Source: Flavobacteriales bacterium (lineage in GTDB: Bacteria; Bacteroidota; Bacteroidia; Flavobacteriales_D; UBA2798). From it: a DNA stretch of 61,184 bases. The translations under genes and the position numbers were made by a program. This document shows positions 12,877 through 23,116 of the stretch, in pieces (the stretch's first letter is position 1; every line of letters begins with the position of its first letter). The stretch is taken from positions 1-61,184 of the forward strand of contig JAIBBF010000015.1 of assembly GCA_019694795.1 (NCBI GenBank), given 5' to 3'. The notes under the pieces are model-generated. The model saw only the letters and a program-made list of their open reading frames with translations. It was not told where the DNA came from and searched no databases.

Positions 12877-12908
12877 GCAAAGATAGTTACGTTTTCTATT
12901 TCTGCAAA
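12877..12908 (-). promoter_or_regulatory. rRNA promoter P2 (middle)
   Basis: On the minus strand it reads TTTG, 19 nt, TATCTTTGC, then AGCCCCTTTCG. It lies 113 bp upstream of P1 and repeats the same -7 element and start region as P1, so a short duplication of the promoter block is likely. Confidence 0.88.
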
Positions 12909-12958
12909 TTTTTTCTGCTTTTTTTTTCTGAAGCAGTGGCCTTTCGTTCAAAGCGGGT

Positions 12959-12990
12959 GCAAATGTAGCGTCTTGTTTCTAATTTGCAAA
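12959..12990 (-). promoter_or_regulatory. rRNA promoter P3 (distal)
   Basis: On the minus strand it reads TTTG, 19 nt, TACATTTGC, then ACCCGC. It lies 82 bp upstream of P2. Its TTTGCACCCGC is identical to that of the tRNA-Lys promoter at 24150. A/T-rich DNA upstream (12991-13030) could act as an UP element. Confidence 0.85.
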
Positions 12991-13042
12991 AAAAAGATTA
13001 AAAAAATATTAAGTCACTGTAAATCAGTCGCAACTTTATTGA

Positions 13043-13723
13043 TTAGGGGGTTGAAACTGATACAGGTAGGGTTTTACCATTAAACAACTTATAATGGGTA
13101 AGTGCAAAGTCTACAATAAAAGGTGCGATTTCCTCCGGTTTATGGGGGGCTTTAAATTCAGGAAATGCCTGATTCTTCATGTCAGTCTCTACTGCCCCTA
13201 AGGCAAGCGAATTGCAATGGATGTTTTGATTCTGGTATTCTACCGCAAGACACTCAGTTAAACAAGATAATGCGGCCTTGGAACTACTATAAAATAACAT
13301 ACCCGGAAATTTTAATGCACCTGACACCCCTCCCATACTACCAATTGTTGTTACGGAAGCCCCGGGCAAAATCAATTGATCAATTGTACGTATTAAGTGA
13401 AAAACACCATATACATTCGTCTGATAGATGTGATGAAAGTCCTCTTCGGTTAGTAAATGGAAATCCTTCTTTATAAGTAATCCAGCTGTAACAATAATTG
13501 CGTCGAGTTTCTTTTCGTAAGATTCGAATTGTTGAACCATTTTTTCAACGGAATCCGCATTAGAAATATCACACTGAAGGGTGTATAGATTATTCTCCTT
13601 TAATTCAATAAGAGGATTCAAATTTCTGCTAGCTGCGAATACCCGGTTGCCTTTGCTCAATGCTACTTTCACTGTTTCAAATCCAATACCCTGACTACAG
13701 CCTACAACTAAAACGTTTTTCAT
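13043..13723 (-). CDS. Short-chain dehydrogenase/reductase (SDR) oxidoreductase
   Basis: This is a 226-residue classical SDR. The Rossmann NAD(P) motif is VVGCSQGIGFE (G8, G12, G14); the usual first Thr is replaced by Val-Gly-Cys. The catalytic residues are Ser129 (TIGSMGG), Tyr145 and Lys149 (YSSSKAA). It lacks a signal peptide and is cytoplasmic. It stands alone between the rRNA promoters and dnaE, with dnaE diverging from it. The substrate cannot be predicted; the length is slightly shorter than the 250 residues usual for classical SDRs. Confidence 0.9.
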   Translation of the reverse strand: MKNVLVVGCSQGIGFETVKVALSKGNRVFAASRNLNPLIELKENNLYTLQCDISNADSVEKMVQQFESYEKKLDAIIVTAGLLIKKDFHLLTEEDFHHIYQTNVYGVFHLIRTIDQLILPGASVTTIGSMGGVSGALKFPGMLFYSSSKAALSCLTECLAVEYQNQNIHCNSLALGAVETDMKNQAFPEFKAPHKPEEIAPFIVDFALTHYKLFNGKTLPVSVSTP

Positions 13724-13832
13724 ACTTACCTAAAATTGAAGGCACTAAAATGTGAATATTTCCTGAGTTTTCAACAGTTCTATCGTTTTGTTCTAATCTG
13801 AACTATTTTTAGTTCCCAATTCAGATTTTTCG

Positions 13833-16800
13833 ATGTTTTTAATATTTGATACCGAAACCACAGGTTTACCGCAGGATTACAATGCTCCGATTGAAAGGAC
13901 AGAAAACTGGCCGCGTGTGGTTCAAATTGCCTGGCAGATTCATGATATAAAGGGGAAGCTCATAGAGGTAAAAAACTTTATTATTAAACCTGTTGGCTAT
14001 TCGATTCCTTACAATGCAGAAAAGATTCATGGAATTTCTACGGAAAGAGCATTAAAATCGGGTGTTGATATTGAATTTGTATTCGAGGAGTTTAATCAGG
14101 CTATTGCCCATTGTGAGTTTATTGCTGGTCATAATATTGAATTTGATATTAAAGTTTGGGGTGCAGAATTCGTTCGAGCAGGTTTGCCTATTGGAATGCT
14201 TCAAAAAAAGTGGGTTGATACGAAGGATGAATCCACCGAGTTCTGTGCAATTCCAGGAGGAAAAGGCGGAAAATTTAAATGGCCTACATTAACTGAATTA
14301 CACCAAAAGTTATTTCAATCCGGATTTAGCGAGGCGCACAATGCCAGTGCTGATGTGGAGGCAACTACTCGTTGCTTTTTAGAATTGATTCGATTAAATG
14401 TAATCACTCCTGCCCGTCTCGGATTTGGCAATGAATTTTTACATGAATTCAGAATTGAAAATCCGAATCCGATAGCGCTTATTGGTTTAAATATTCAACC
14501 CTATCAACCACTTAATTCTGAACAAAAGGAGAATACAGAAATTAATTTATTTGAAACGACAAGCTCGGAAGATCATAGCGAGCTTTTAAAAGATATTTCA
14601 TTCTCTCATTTACACAATCACTCCCAATATTCCATTCTTCAATCGACTTCGGAAATTAATAAGTTGGTAAAAAAAGCAGCTCAATTAAAAATGCCGGGTA
14701 TTGCACTTACCGATACCGGAAATATGATGGCTGCTTTTGAATTTGTTAAAGAAGTGTTCTCTTATAACAAAGGAGTAGATTCAAGAAGAAAGGAAGCGGA
14801 AGCAAAAGGCGAATCGTTTGACGAAATAAATTTAAAGCCAATCGTAGGTTGCGAGTTTAATATTTGCAGAAATCATCTCGACAAATCGACAAAGGATAAT
14901 GGTTCTCAAGTGGTATTATTAGCCAAGAATGAAAAGGGATATCACAACCTGGCTAAAATGTCGTCGATCGCTTTTGTTTCAGGTTTTTATTATGTACCAC
15001 GTATCGATAAAGAAGTTCTACTCCAATACAAGGAAAATTTAATTGCAACCACAGGTGGATTATATGGAGAAATCCCTAATCTGATTCTGAATGTTGGAGA
15101 GGAACAAGCGGAAACAGCTTTTTTGTGGTGGAAGGAACAATTCGGAGAAGATTTTTATGCTGAGTTGTTAAGGCATGGTCAGGATGAAGAAGAAAAAGTA
15201 AATGAAATTCTATTAAAATTTTGCCATAAACATGGTGTAAAATATTTTGCTGCTAACAATACCTACTACCTCAACCAAACGGATGCAAATGCGCACGATA
15301 TTTTACTTTGTGTAAAGGATGGTGAAAAGAAAGAAACCCCTATTGGAAAAGGTAGAGGATTCAGGTACGGGTTTCCGAATGACCAGTATTATTTCAAGTC
15401 GCAAGAAGAAATGAAAAGCCTTTTTGCTGATCTTCCTGAAGCCATTATTACCACCAATGAGATTGTTGCAAAAGTAGAGCCCTATAAACTTGAAAGAAAT
15501 GTATTGTTACCGAAGTTTGAGATTCCGGATGAATTTAAGTTTCCGGAAGACGATGAAGATGGGGGTAAACGAGGGGAAAATGCTTATTTAAAATTCCTCA
15601 CCTATGAAGGTGCAAAAAAGCGATATACTGAAATAACACCGGAAATTCAGGAGCGTCTGGATTTTGAATTAGCAACCATTGAAAAAACCGGATACCCCGG
15701 GTATTTTTTGATTGTACAGGATTTTACAACCGAAGCCCGAAAAATGGGCGTAAGTGTGGGTCCGGGTCGTGGTTCTGCGGCGGGTAGTGCTGTTGCTTAT
15801 TGTATAGGAATTACCAACGTAGATCCCATTAAATACGATCTACTCTTTGAGCGTTTTTTAAATCCGGAACGCGTATCACTCCCCGATATTGATATTGATT
15901 TTGATGATGAGGGTCGGGATAAGGTTATTGATTATGTAGTAAAAAAATATGGTGCCAATCAGGTGGCTCAAATTATTACCTATGGTACCATGGCTGCCAA
16001 ATCTGCCATACGCGATACAGCCCGGGTGTTGGATTTACCTCTACCCGATGCCGATCGCATTGCGAAATTGATTCCTGATTTATCGCTGGGAAAAATCCTT
16101 GAATTGAATGAAACTGAACTGAAGGAAAAACTGAGTGGGGAAGATCTTGAGATGGCCCAACAACTCAGGAAAATTTCGACGGGTCAGGACCTCTCTGCTC
16201 AAACCGTTCAGCAAGCAAAAATGCTGGAAGGATCCTTACGGAATACCGGTATTCACGCCTGTGGTGTAATTATTACTCCGGAGGACATCACCCGTATTGT
16301 TCCTGTTGCTACAGCAAAGGATTCTGAATTATACGTAACCCAATTTGATAACTCGGTAGTAGAAAGTGCCGGTCTCTTAAAAATGGACTTTTTAGGCTTA
16401 AAAACCCTAACCATCATTAAAGATGCCTGCAAAATTATTAAGGAACGTCATGGTTTAGATCTTGATCCGGACAGTTTTCCGCTGGATGATACCAAAACCT
16501 ACGAATTGTACCAGCGGGGAGAAACGAATGGTACGTTCCAGTTTGAAAGTCCCGGAATGCAAAAGTATTTGCGGGAATTAAAACCGGATACATTTGCCGA
16601 CCTCATTGCGATGAATGCCTTATACCGTCCGGGTCCCTTGGAATACATTCCAAACTTTATCCGGAGAAAGCATGGTCAGGAACCCATCACTTACGATTTA
16701 CCGGAGATGGAAGAATACCTGAAGGAAACCTACGGTATTACAGTATACCAGGAGCAGGTAATGCTTTTATCGCAGAGTCTTGCGGATTTCTCGAAAGGAA

Positions 16801-18212
16801 AAGCAGATGAGTTGCGTAAAGCAATGGGTAAAAAAATCAGAGCAAAGCTGGATGAATTAAAACCACTTTTCATTGAGAATGCAATGAAGAAAGGTCATCC
16901 GGAAGATCGTTTAAATAAAATCTGGACCGACTGGGAAGCGTTTGCATCTTATGCCTTTAACAAATCTCACTCTACTTGTTATGCCTATGTTGCCTACCAA
17001 ACAGCATATTTAAAAGCTCATTATCCGGCAGAATACATGGCTTCTGTTCTCACTCATAACATGAGTGATATAAAAAAGGTAACCTTCTTTATGGAAGAAT
17101 GCCGCAGAATGAAAATTCCGGTATTGGGTCCGAGTGTTAATGAGTCGGAATTAAAATTTACGGTTAACGACAGCGGTGCAATTCGTTTTGGATTGGGTGC
17201 GATTAAGGGGGTTGGAGAAAATGCCGTTGAAGCCATTGTGCAAACCAGAAAAACTGAGGGTAAATATTCGTCTATTTTTGATTTTACCCGAAGAATCGAT
17301 TTGAGAGCTGCAAATAAGAAGACGTTGGAGAACCTTGCATTAGCAGGAGCATTTGATGATTTTGGAATTTCGCGTTCTGCTTTCTTTTTTGATGAGGGTG
17401 ATAACAATACATTTTTATCCAAAGCCATTAAGTTTGGCAGTAATCACCAGGAGGGATTAAATTCTGCGCAGGTAAGTTTATTCGGAGAAGAAAGCTCTGA
17501 ATCGATGCCAGAACCCAGTATTCCACGTGTTGAGCCATGGCCAACGCTTTATCAATTAAACCGCGAAAAAGAGGTGGTGGGAATTTATATTTCGGGTCAC
17601 CCGCTTGATGATTTTCGCTATGATTTAAACCAACTATGCACTAAAGGATTTCATTGTGGAATGATTTCTTTGTTGAACAAAGATTCGCTTAATAAAGAAT
17701 TAAAGCTGGCTGGTATAATAACAAAAGTGGAGCATCGCCAAACGAAAACAGGAAAGCCGTTCGGGTCCTTTGAAATTGAAGATTATGAAGGCAATGCACG
17801 CATGATGTTGTTTGGGGATGATTATTTAAAATTCCGGCCTTATTTAATTGAAAATACGTTTGTTTACATTAGAGGAAGGGTGCAAAACCGAAAATTTGGC
17901 AATGAAATCAAGGAAGATGAGTTTGAATTTAAAATCAACATGATTGATTTGCTTGCCAATGCACGTGAACGTTTTGTAAAAGGAATCAATTTTACAATTA
18001 ATCCGTACAAAGTGAATGAGCGTTTTGTGGATGAACTGGAGCTCTTAATTCAAAAATACAAAGGCAAGACCAGAGTAAAAGTTACGCTCATGGATCATAT
18101 TGAAAAGATTAAAATTGATATGCCGAGTAAAGGGAATGGTGTGGACTTGAGCAATGAATTATTGGAAGAACTGGAACAATTGGAAAATTTAGAATTCGAA
18201 TTTATTTTTTAG
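13833..18212 (+). CDS. dnaE: DNA polymerase III alpha subunit with fused N-terminal 3'-5' exonuclease
   Basis: This 1459-residue replicative polymerase carries a DnaQ-like exonuclease at residues 1-200: ExoI FDTETTG with D6 and E8, ExoII NIEFD, and ExoIII HNASADVEAT. The PHP domain starts at His259 (HLHNHS). The C-family polymerase core follows, with GPGRGSAAGS and the catalytic PDIDIDF (D685, D687, and a third Asp downstream). The clamp-binding motif is QVSLF at 1213-1217, and an OB-fold lies near the C-terminus (VEHRQTKTGKPFGSFEIED). The exonuclease fusion is known in Bacteroidota DnaE and means proofreading is in cis. The MORN-like gene begins 5 nt after its stop. Start choice: the ATG immediately precedes the ExoI strand. 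Confidence 0.97.
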   Translation: MFLIFDTETTGLPQDYNAPIERTENWPRVVQIAWQIHDIKGKLIEVKNFIIKPVGYSIPYNAEKIHGISTERALKSGVDIEFVFEEFNQAIAHCEFIAGHNIEFDIKVWGAEFVRAGLPIGMLQKKWVDTKDESTEFCAIPGGKGGKFKWPTLTELHQKLFQSGFSEAHNASADVEATTRCFLELIRLNVITPARLGFGNEFLHEFRIENPNPIALIGLNIQPYQPLNSEQKENTEINLFETTSSEDHSELLKDISFSHLHNHSQYSILQSTSEINKLVKKAAQLKMPGIALTDTGNMMAAFEFVKEVFSYNKGVDSRRKEAEAKGESFDEINLKPIVGCEFNICRNHLDKSTKDNGSQVVLLAKNEKGYHNLAKMSSIAFVSGFYYVPRIDKEVLLQYKENLIATTGGLYGEIPNLILNVGEEQAETAFLWWKEQFGEDFYAELLRHGQDEEEKVNEILLKFCHKHGVKYFAANNTYYLNQTDANAHDILLCVKDGEKKETPIGKGRGFRYGFPNDQYYFKSQEEMKSLFADLPEAIITTNEIVAKVEPYKLERNVLLPKFEIPDEFKFPEDDEDGGKRGENAYLKFLTYEGAKKRYTEITPEIQERLDFELATIEKTGYPGYFLIVQDFTTEARKMGVSVGPGRGSAAGSAVAYCIGITNVDPIKYDLLFERFLNPERVSLPDIDIDFDDEGRDKVIDYVVKKYGANQVAQIITYGTMAAKSAIRDTARVLDLPLPDADRIAKLIPDLSLGKILELNETELKEKLSGEDLEMAQQLRKISTGQDLSAQTVQQAKMLEGSLRNTGIHACGVIITPEDITRIVPVATAKDSELYVTQFDNSVVESAGLLKMDFLGLKTLTIIKDACKIIKERHGLDLDPDSFPLDDTKTYELYQRGETNGTFQFESPGMQKYLRELKPDTFADLIAMNALYRPGPLEYIPNFIRRKHGQEPITYDLPEMEEYLKETYGITVYQEQVMLLSQSLADFSKGKADELRKAMGKKIRAKLDELKPLFIENAMKKGHPEDRLNKIWTDWEAFASYAFNKSHSTCYAYVAYQTAYLKAHYPAEYMASVLTHNMSDIKKVTFFMEECRRMKIPVLGPSVNESELKFTVNDSGAIRFGLGAIKGVGENAVEAIVQTRKTEGKYSSIFDFTRRIDLRAANKKTLENLALAGAFDDFGISRSAFFFDEGDNNTFLSKAIKFGSNHQEGLNSAQVSLFGEESSESMPEPSIPRVEPWPTLYQLNREKEVVGIYISGHPLDDFRYDLNQLCTKGFHCGMISLLNKDSLNKELKLAGIITKVEHRQTKTGKPFGSFEIEDYEGNARMMLFGDDYLKFRPYLIENTFVYIRGRVQNRKFGNEIKEDEFEFKINMIDLLANARERFVKGINFTINPYKVNERFVDELELLIQKYKGKTRVKVTLMDHIEKIKIDMPSKGNGVDLSNELLEELEQLENLEFEFIF

Positions 18213-18217
18213 ATCGT

Positions 18218-18598
18218 ATGAAAAAGGCTGTAGTATTTTTCCTTTTATTTTTCTCATCACTCGTTGCGAGTGCACAGGTGAGAAAAGTGGTTATTCGTCA
18301 GTATGCCAACGGGAATCCGGAAGTAATTTACTACCTGAAGGGAAAAGAAATGAATGCCGAAAAAATAAAGGAAGAAGTCTTTTATGAAAGTGGCAAAATG
18401 GAATATTCCGGTCAATATAAAAACGGCGTTGAGCACGGTGAGTGGGTTTACTATTATGAAAACGGCAATATTAAAGCCAAGGAATATTGGAAAGAAGGTG
18501 TGGAAAATGGTGTGTGGAAGGAATATCACCCCGACGGAAAACTTGCCCGCGAGATTATTTATAAGGACGGGGTGATAAAAGATAAAATTGTAAAGTAA
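18218..18598 (+). CDS. Exported MORN-repeat-like (YwqK-type) protein
   Basis: This is a 126-residue protein with a signal peptide cut near VASAQ. The rest is a set of short repeats of the type YYENGNIKAKEYWKEG and EYHPDGKLAREIIYKDG, the aromatic-Gly pattern of bacterial MORN/YwqK-like repeats, which form beta hairpins. These proteins are common in Bacteroidota. Some relatives are labelled toxin-antitoxin 'antitoxin' components, but no partner toxin lies here and the signal peptide argues for a periplasmic or surface role. It follows dnaE by 5 nt, and its stop codon abuts the stop codon of the convergent ABC-F gene. Confidence 0.85.
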   Translation: MKKAVVFFLLFFSSLVASAQVRKVVIRQYANGNPEVIYYLKGKEMNAEKIKEEVFYESGKMEYSGQYKNGVEHGEWVYYYENGNIKAKEYWKEGVENGVWKEYHPDGKLAREIIYKDGVIKDKIVK

Positions 18599-20260
<1,662 letters not shown>

Positions 20261-20309
20261 CTAAAACCGCATTATACCCAGTTGTTTCCCGTATTTTATC
20301 AACACTTTC

Positions 20310-20341
20310 TTGGTTTGTATCGAAAAAGCATCGATATTTGC
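20310..20341 (+). promoter_or_regulatory. Candidate promoter of the DUF4878 lipoprotein gene
   Basis: TTG at 20310-20312, then 20 nt, then GATATTTGC at 20333-20341 followed by GCCCTG. The spacing fits the Bacteroidota consensus; the first base of the -7 element differs from TA. The predicted start point leaves a leader of about 30 nt before the ATG at 20380. Confidence 0.55.
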
Positions 20342-20379
20342 GCCCTGTAATCAAAAAAGAAAACCTAATAAAAACCAAA

Positions 20380-20850
20380 ATGATGAAAATCAAAGTTTTA
20401 GCTCTTTCAGCAGTTGCTGCCTTTATGGTTGCCTGCGGTGGCGGATCTACTCCAGAAGATGTTGCCAAAAATTTCCATGAAGCTCTTACCGCTCAAGAGT
20501 GGGACAAAGCAAAAGATCTTGCTACTGAAAGTGGTAAGAAGAACATTGACCAAGCGAAGGAATTCTCTGAATCAATGGGTGCACTTGGTGGTGAAAAACC
20601 AGCTAAGCCTGAAATCGAAGAAGTAAAGTGTGATACTAAAGAAAATGAATCAACTTGTACTTGTAAAGAAAAAGGTGGAAAAGAAACTAAGTACACTTTG
20701 AAAAAAGAAGGTGACAAGTGGTTAGTAGACTACAGCAAGCTTGGTAACATGGGCGGAGAAACTCCAACTGAAGAAGCTGCTCCAGTTGAAGAGCCTGCTA
20801 CTGACGAAACTGCTCCAGTTGAAGAAACAGAAGCTCCAGTTGAAGAATAA
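20380..20850 (+). CDS. Small DUF4878-like lipoprotein
   Basis: The protein has 156 residues from the ATG at 20380; the next codon is also ATG. The lipobox is FMVAC with lipidated Cys19, followed by GGG. Residues 24-118 form a small alpha/beta domain resembling DUF4878 (SnoaL/NTF2-like: PEDVAKNFHEALTAQEWDKAKDLATE ... KYTLKKEGDKWLVDY). An acidic tail rich in Glu, Pro and Thr with repeated APVEE units ends the protein. It is probably attached to the inner or outer membrane, facing the periplasm or surface. The next gene starts inside its 3' end. The role is unknown. Confidence 0.8.
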   Translation: MMKIKVLALSAVAAFMVACGGGSTPEDVAKNFHEALTAQEWDKAKDLATESGKKNIDQAKEFSESMGALGGEKPAKPEIEEVKCDTKENESTCTCKEKGGKETKYTLKKEGDKWLVDYSKLGNMGGETPTEEAAPVEEPATDETAPVEETEAPVEE

Positions 20851-21463
20851 GATTATCTTATTACTGATATTAATTATCCCCGTTTCAGGTTGCCTGAGCG
20901 GGGATAATTCTTTACAGCAGGACCTAAGTTGTCCTGTTCCTGAAAACGTACTTTCCAGTCTTCAGGAAGGCGATTTTATCCTTCGTCAGGGTGGTGGGGC
21001 TTTTTCTGAAAAGATCATTGAATACATGGGCGAGGAAAAACACTTTTCACATGTAGGTATGGTTTGCAACATCAACGGAAAATTGAAAGTTGTGCATTCC
21101 GTTTCGGAAGAATTATCGGGAAGAGACGGAGTTCAAACCCAAGGCATAAAAGCGTTTTGTACCGATGTTGCTGATAGCAATATTTGTATTATGCGTCCGA
21201 AAATGACCAAGGAGGAAATTGCCAAAATGACCAAGCTGGCACGCCATTATCTCCGCGAAAAAATACCTTTTGATTATGATTACAATACGGAAGATTCGAG
21301 TCAACTGTATTGCATTGAACTTGCCTATTACACCTACGGAACAGTAATGGGAAAAAACCGTTTCGACATGAAAGATTGCGGCGACGGTATTTTTGTTCCT
21401 TTATTCGGTTCTTTTTTTAAATCCGAATACTTCGAGACAATTTTTTGTCTGAAGCAATATTAA
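20840..21463 (+). CDS. YiiX-like permuted NlpC/P60 cysteine hydrolase, lipoprotein
   Basis: I place the start at the TTG at 20840, overlapping the preceding gene by 11 nt, because it gives a lipoprotein signal peptide (MKNKIILLLILIIPVSGC, lipidated Cys18) and no ATG is available. The 207-residue protein has the permuted papain-like fold signature: QEGDFILRQG, then His in HFSHVGMV, and the nucleophile Cys in LYCIELAYY. YiiX/YebB relatives are thought to be amidases or thioesterases on cell-wall or lipid substrates. The overlap suggests translational coupling with the DUF4878 lipoprotein, so the two may act together on the envelope. Confidence 0.8.
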   Translation: MKNKIILLLILIIPVSGCLSGDNSLQQDLSCPVPENVLSSLQEGDFILRQGGGAFSEKIIEYMGEEKHFSHVGMVCNINGKLKVVHSVSEELSGRDGVQTQGIKAFCTDVADSNICIMRPKMTKEEIAKMTKLARHYLREKIPFDYDYNTEDSSQLYCIELAYYTYGTVMGKNRFDMKDCGDGIFVPLFGSFFKSEYFETIFCLKQY

Positions 21464-21468
21464 TCCAT

Positions 21469-22422
21469 TTATTTCCCCGTTTCCAGTCCGATATGAAACA
21501 CGGCATCACCCTGGTGCACGACCGGATTATTATTCATTCCAATGACATACCCTTCATATTTTGAAATGATTTTTACTTCGTAGTGTCCGAAGGGATCATT
21601 GATTACGCCAACGGGTTGATTTTTCATGACAGGATCTCCGCATTCTACGAATGATTTAAACATGCCTGCACGTGTAGCACGAAGCCAGGAGCTATCCAAC
21701 AATAATTTGGAAGTTCGCTCTTCATATTTTTCATTGATCATTCCCAAATAGCAAAGCAAACGCTTGGTCCCATCGATCGCCTCTGAAATGGAGTTTTCGT
21801 CGAAACGCATGGACTCTCCTCCTTCGAATACAATCACCGGTTTACCCATTTTGGAGGCCTGGTGACGAATGGATTTTGCAATCAGGGAAGAATTCAATGT
21901 AAATGGTGCTGCAAATGCCTTTGCAATCAGTTCTGAGTTTTTATCGACCACCGAATAGCGCATTTGTGGATAGTTGGTTCGCTGGGCTCCACCGGTGTGA
22001 AAATCGACCCCATAATCGATAATGGGAAGTATATTTTTGGTGATGTGCCAGGCTACCCTACTTGCCAGTGATCCATTAGCGTCTCCGGGAAAACTTCTGT
22101 TGACATCTTTTCCATCGGGCACCTCACGTGAGTAATTTAAAAATCCAAATACATTTAAAACCGGAATAGCTATTACTGTTCCGCAAATGAGGTTGTTGAA
22201 CCTGTTTTCGGAAATCATACGGCGGATGATTTCAATCCCATTCACTTCATCACCATGTAATCCTCCCGACAAGAGGAGCACGGGTCCGTCGGTCTTACTT
22301 CTGTAAACGAAAATGGGCATGTTAATCATCATCCCGGATGGGAGGCGGGCGATATCGTAATTGATGATTTTATGCTGACCCAGGGCTACTGATTCTTTAC
22401 CGATGGTGATTAGTTCCGGCAT
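21469..22422 (-). CDS. Succinylglutamate desuccinylase/aspartoacylase family zinc hydrolase
   Basis: The 317-residue protein has the M14-like zinc site GGLHGDEVNGIEI (His and Glu ligands), a third-ligand region DYGVDFHTGG, and the substrate Arg motif NRSFPGD. The C-terminal third (IINDPFGHYEVKIISKYEGYVIGM ... QGDAVFHIG) is the beta-barrel/biotinyl-lipoyl-like domain seen in this family. The protein has no signal peptide. Members remove acyl groups from amino acids or related amides; the exact substrate is not clear. It converges on the YiiX-like gene with a 5-nt gap. Confidence 0.88.
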   Translation of the reverse strand: MPELITIGKESVALGQHKIINYDIARLPSGMMINMPIFVYRSKTDGPVLLLSGGLHGDEVNGIEIIRRMISENRFNNLICGTVIAIPVLNVFGFLNYSREVPDGKDVNRSFPGDANGSLASRVAWHITKNILPIIDYGVDFHTGGAQRTNYPQMRYSVVDKNSELIAKAFAAPFTLNSSLIAKSIRHQASKMGKPVIVFEGGESMRFDENSISEAIDGTKRLLCYLGMINEKYEERTSKLLLDSSWLRATRAGMFKSFVECGDPVMKNQPVGVINDPFGHYEVKIISKYEGYVIGMNNNPVVHQGDAVFHIGLETGK

Positions 22423-22530
22423 AGTTTTTTTTTACTAAAATAATGAATGGACGCTTCACTCAATTATTTTTTTTGCGGCCTGAGAAGGATATCTTAAAAT
22501 GATTTACATTGGTTGCAATTCTCCCGCACC

Positions 22531-23115
22531 ATGATGCATCCGGACACTGAACTCCGATTTATAAGTCCTGAAATTGGACATGGAGTTTTCGCTTCTGCTT
22601 TTATTCCCAAAGGCAGCATTGTTTATATTAAAGATTTAATGGAGATCGTAATTCTGCCTGATGATCCATTACGGAAAGATCCGAGGTATGCTCCACTCAT
22701 TGAAAAGTATTCGTATGAAGAACCCAATGGAAATTTAGTTTTCAGTTGGGATATTGGTCGTTTTGTAAATCACTGTTGTGCGTGCAACACCATTAGCACC
22801 GGATACGGATTTGAAATTGCCCTTCGCGATATTGAAGCGGGCGAAGAAATTACTGACGAATACGGATTATTCAACTCGGGCTGGGAAATGAAATTAAGCT
22901 GCAGTAAACCCGGTTGTAGAGGGAAATTATCACCGGGTGATATTGATGTGTACGCCGGAAAATGGGACGAACAAATTAAAGATGCGTTGAAGGTTTTTAA
23001 TCTGGTACCGCAACCGCTGGAGGTATATATGGAAGAAATCACCAAAAAAAACCTGGATCTTTTTCTACAGAAAGGCGAAGGCTATGTATCGGTGTTAACC
23101 TTAAAAAAGAAATAA
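22531..23115 (+). CDS. SET-domain protein (putative lysine methyltransferase)
   Basis: The protein has 194 residues from the ATG at 22531 (or the adjacent ATG). The N-terminal SET strands include GHGVFASAFIPKGSIVY. The SAM/lysine-channel motifs are RFVNHCCACNT (equivalent to RFxNHSCxPN, with Ser replaced by Cys) and GEEITDEYG (equivalent to GEELTxDYG). A post-SET-like cysteine group follows (CSKPGCRGKLS). SET enzymes methylate lysines in proteins and are mostly eukaryotic; bacterial members occur in scattered lineages. No obvious target lies nearby. It ends 1 nt before the convergent ruvX stop. Confidence 0.85.
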   Translation: MMHPDTELRFISPEIGHGVFASAFIPKGSIVYIKDLMEIVILPDDPLRKDPRYAPLIEKYSYEEPNGNLVFSWDIGRFVNHCCACNTISTGYGFEIALRDIEAGEEITDEYGLFNSGWEMKLSCSKPGCRGKLSPGDIDVYAGKWDEQIKDALKVFNLVPQPLEVYMEEITKKNLDLFLQKGEGYVSVLTLKKK

Positions 23116-23116
23116 G

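Noticed and set aside
12747-13083. Plus-strand frames in the region upstream of the rRNA operon
   Set aside because: They overlap three consensus promoters and have low-complexity Phe/Lys content from A/T runs; no start context or domain.
18218-18598. MORN-like protein as an antitoxin
   Set aside because: It has a signal peptide and no toxin partner; the label comes only from distant YwqK-type annotations.
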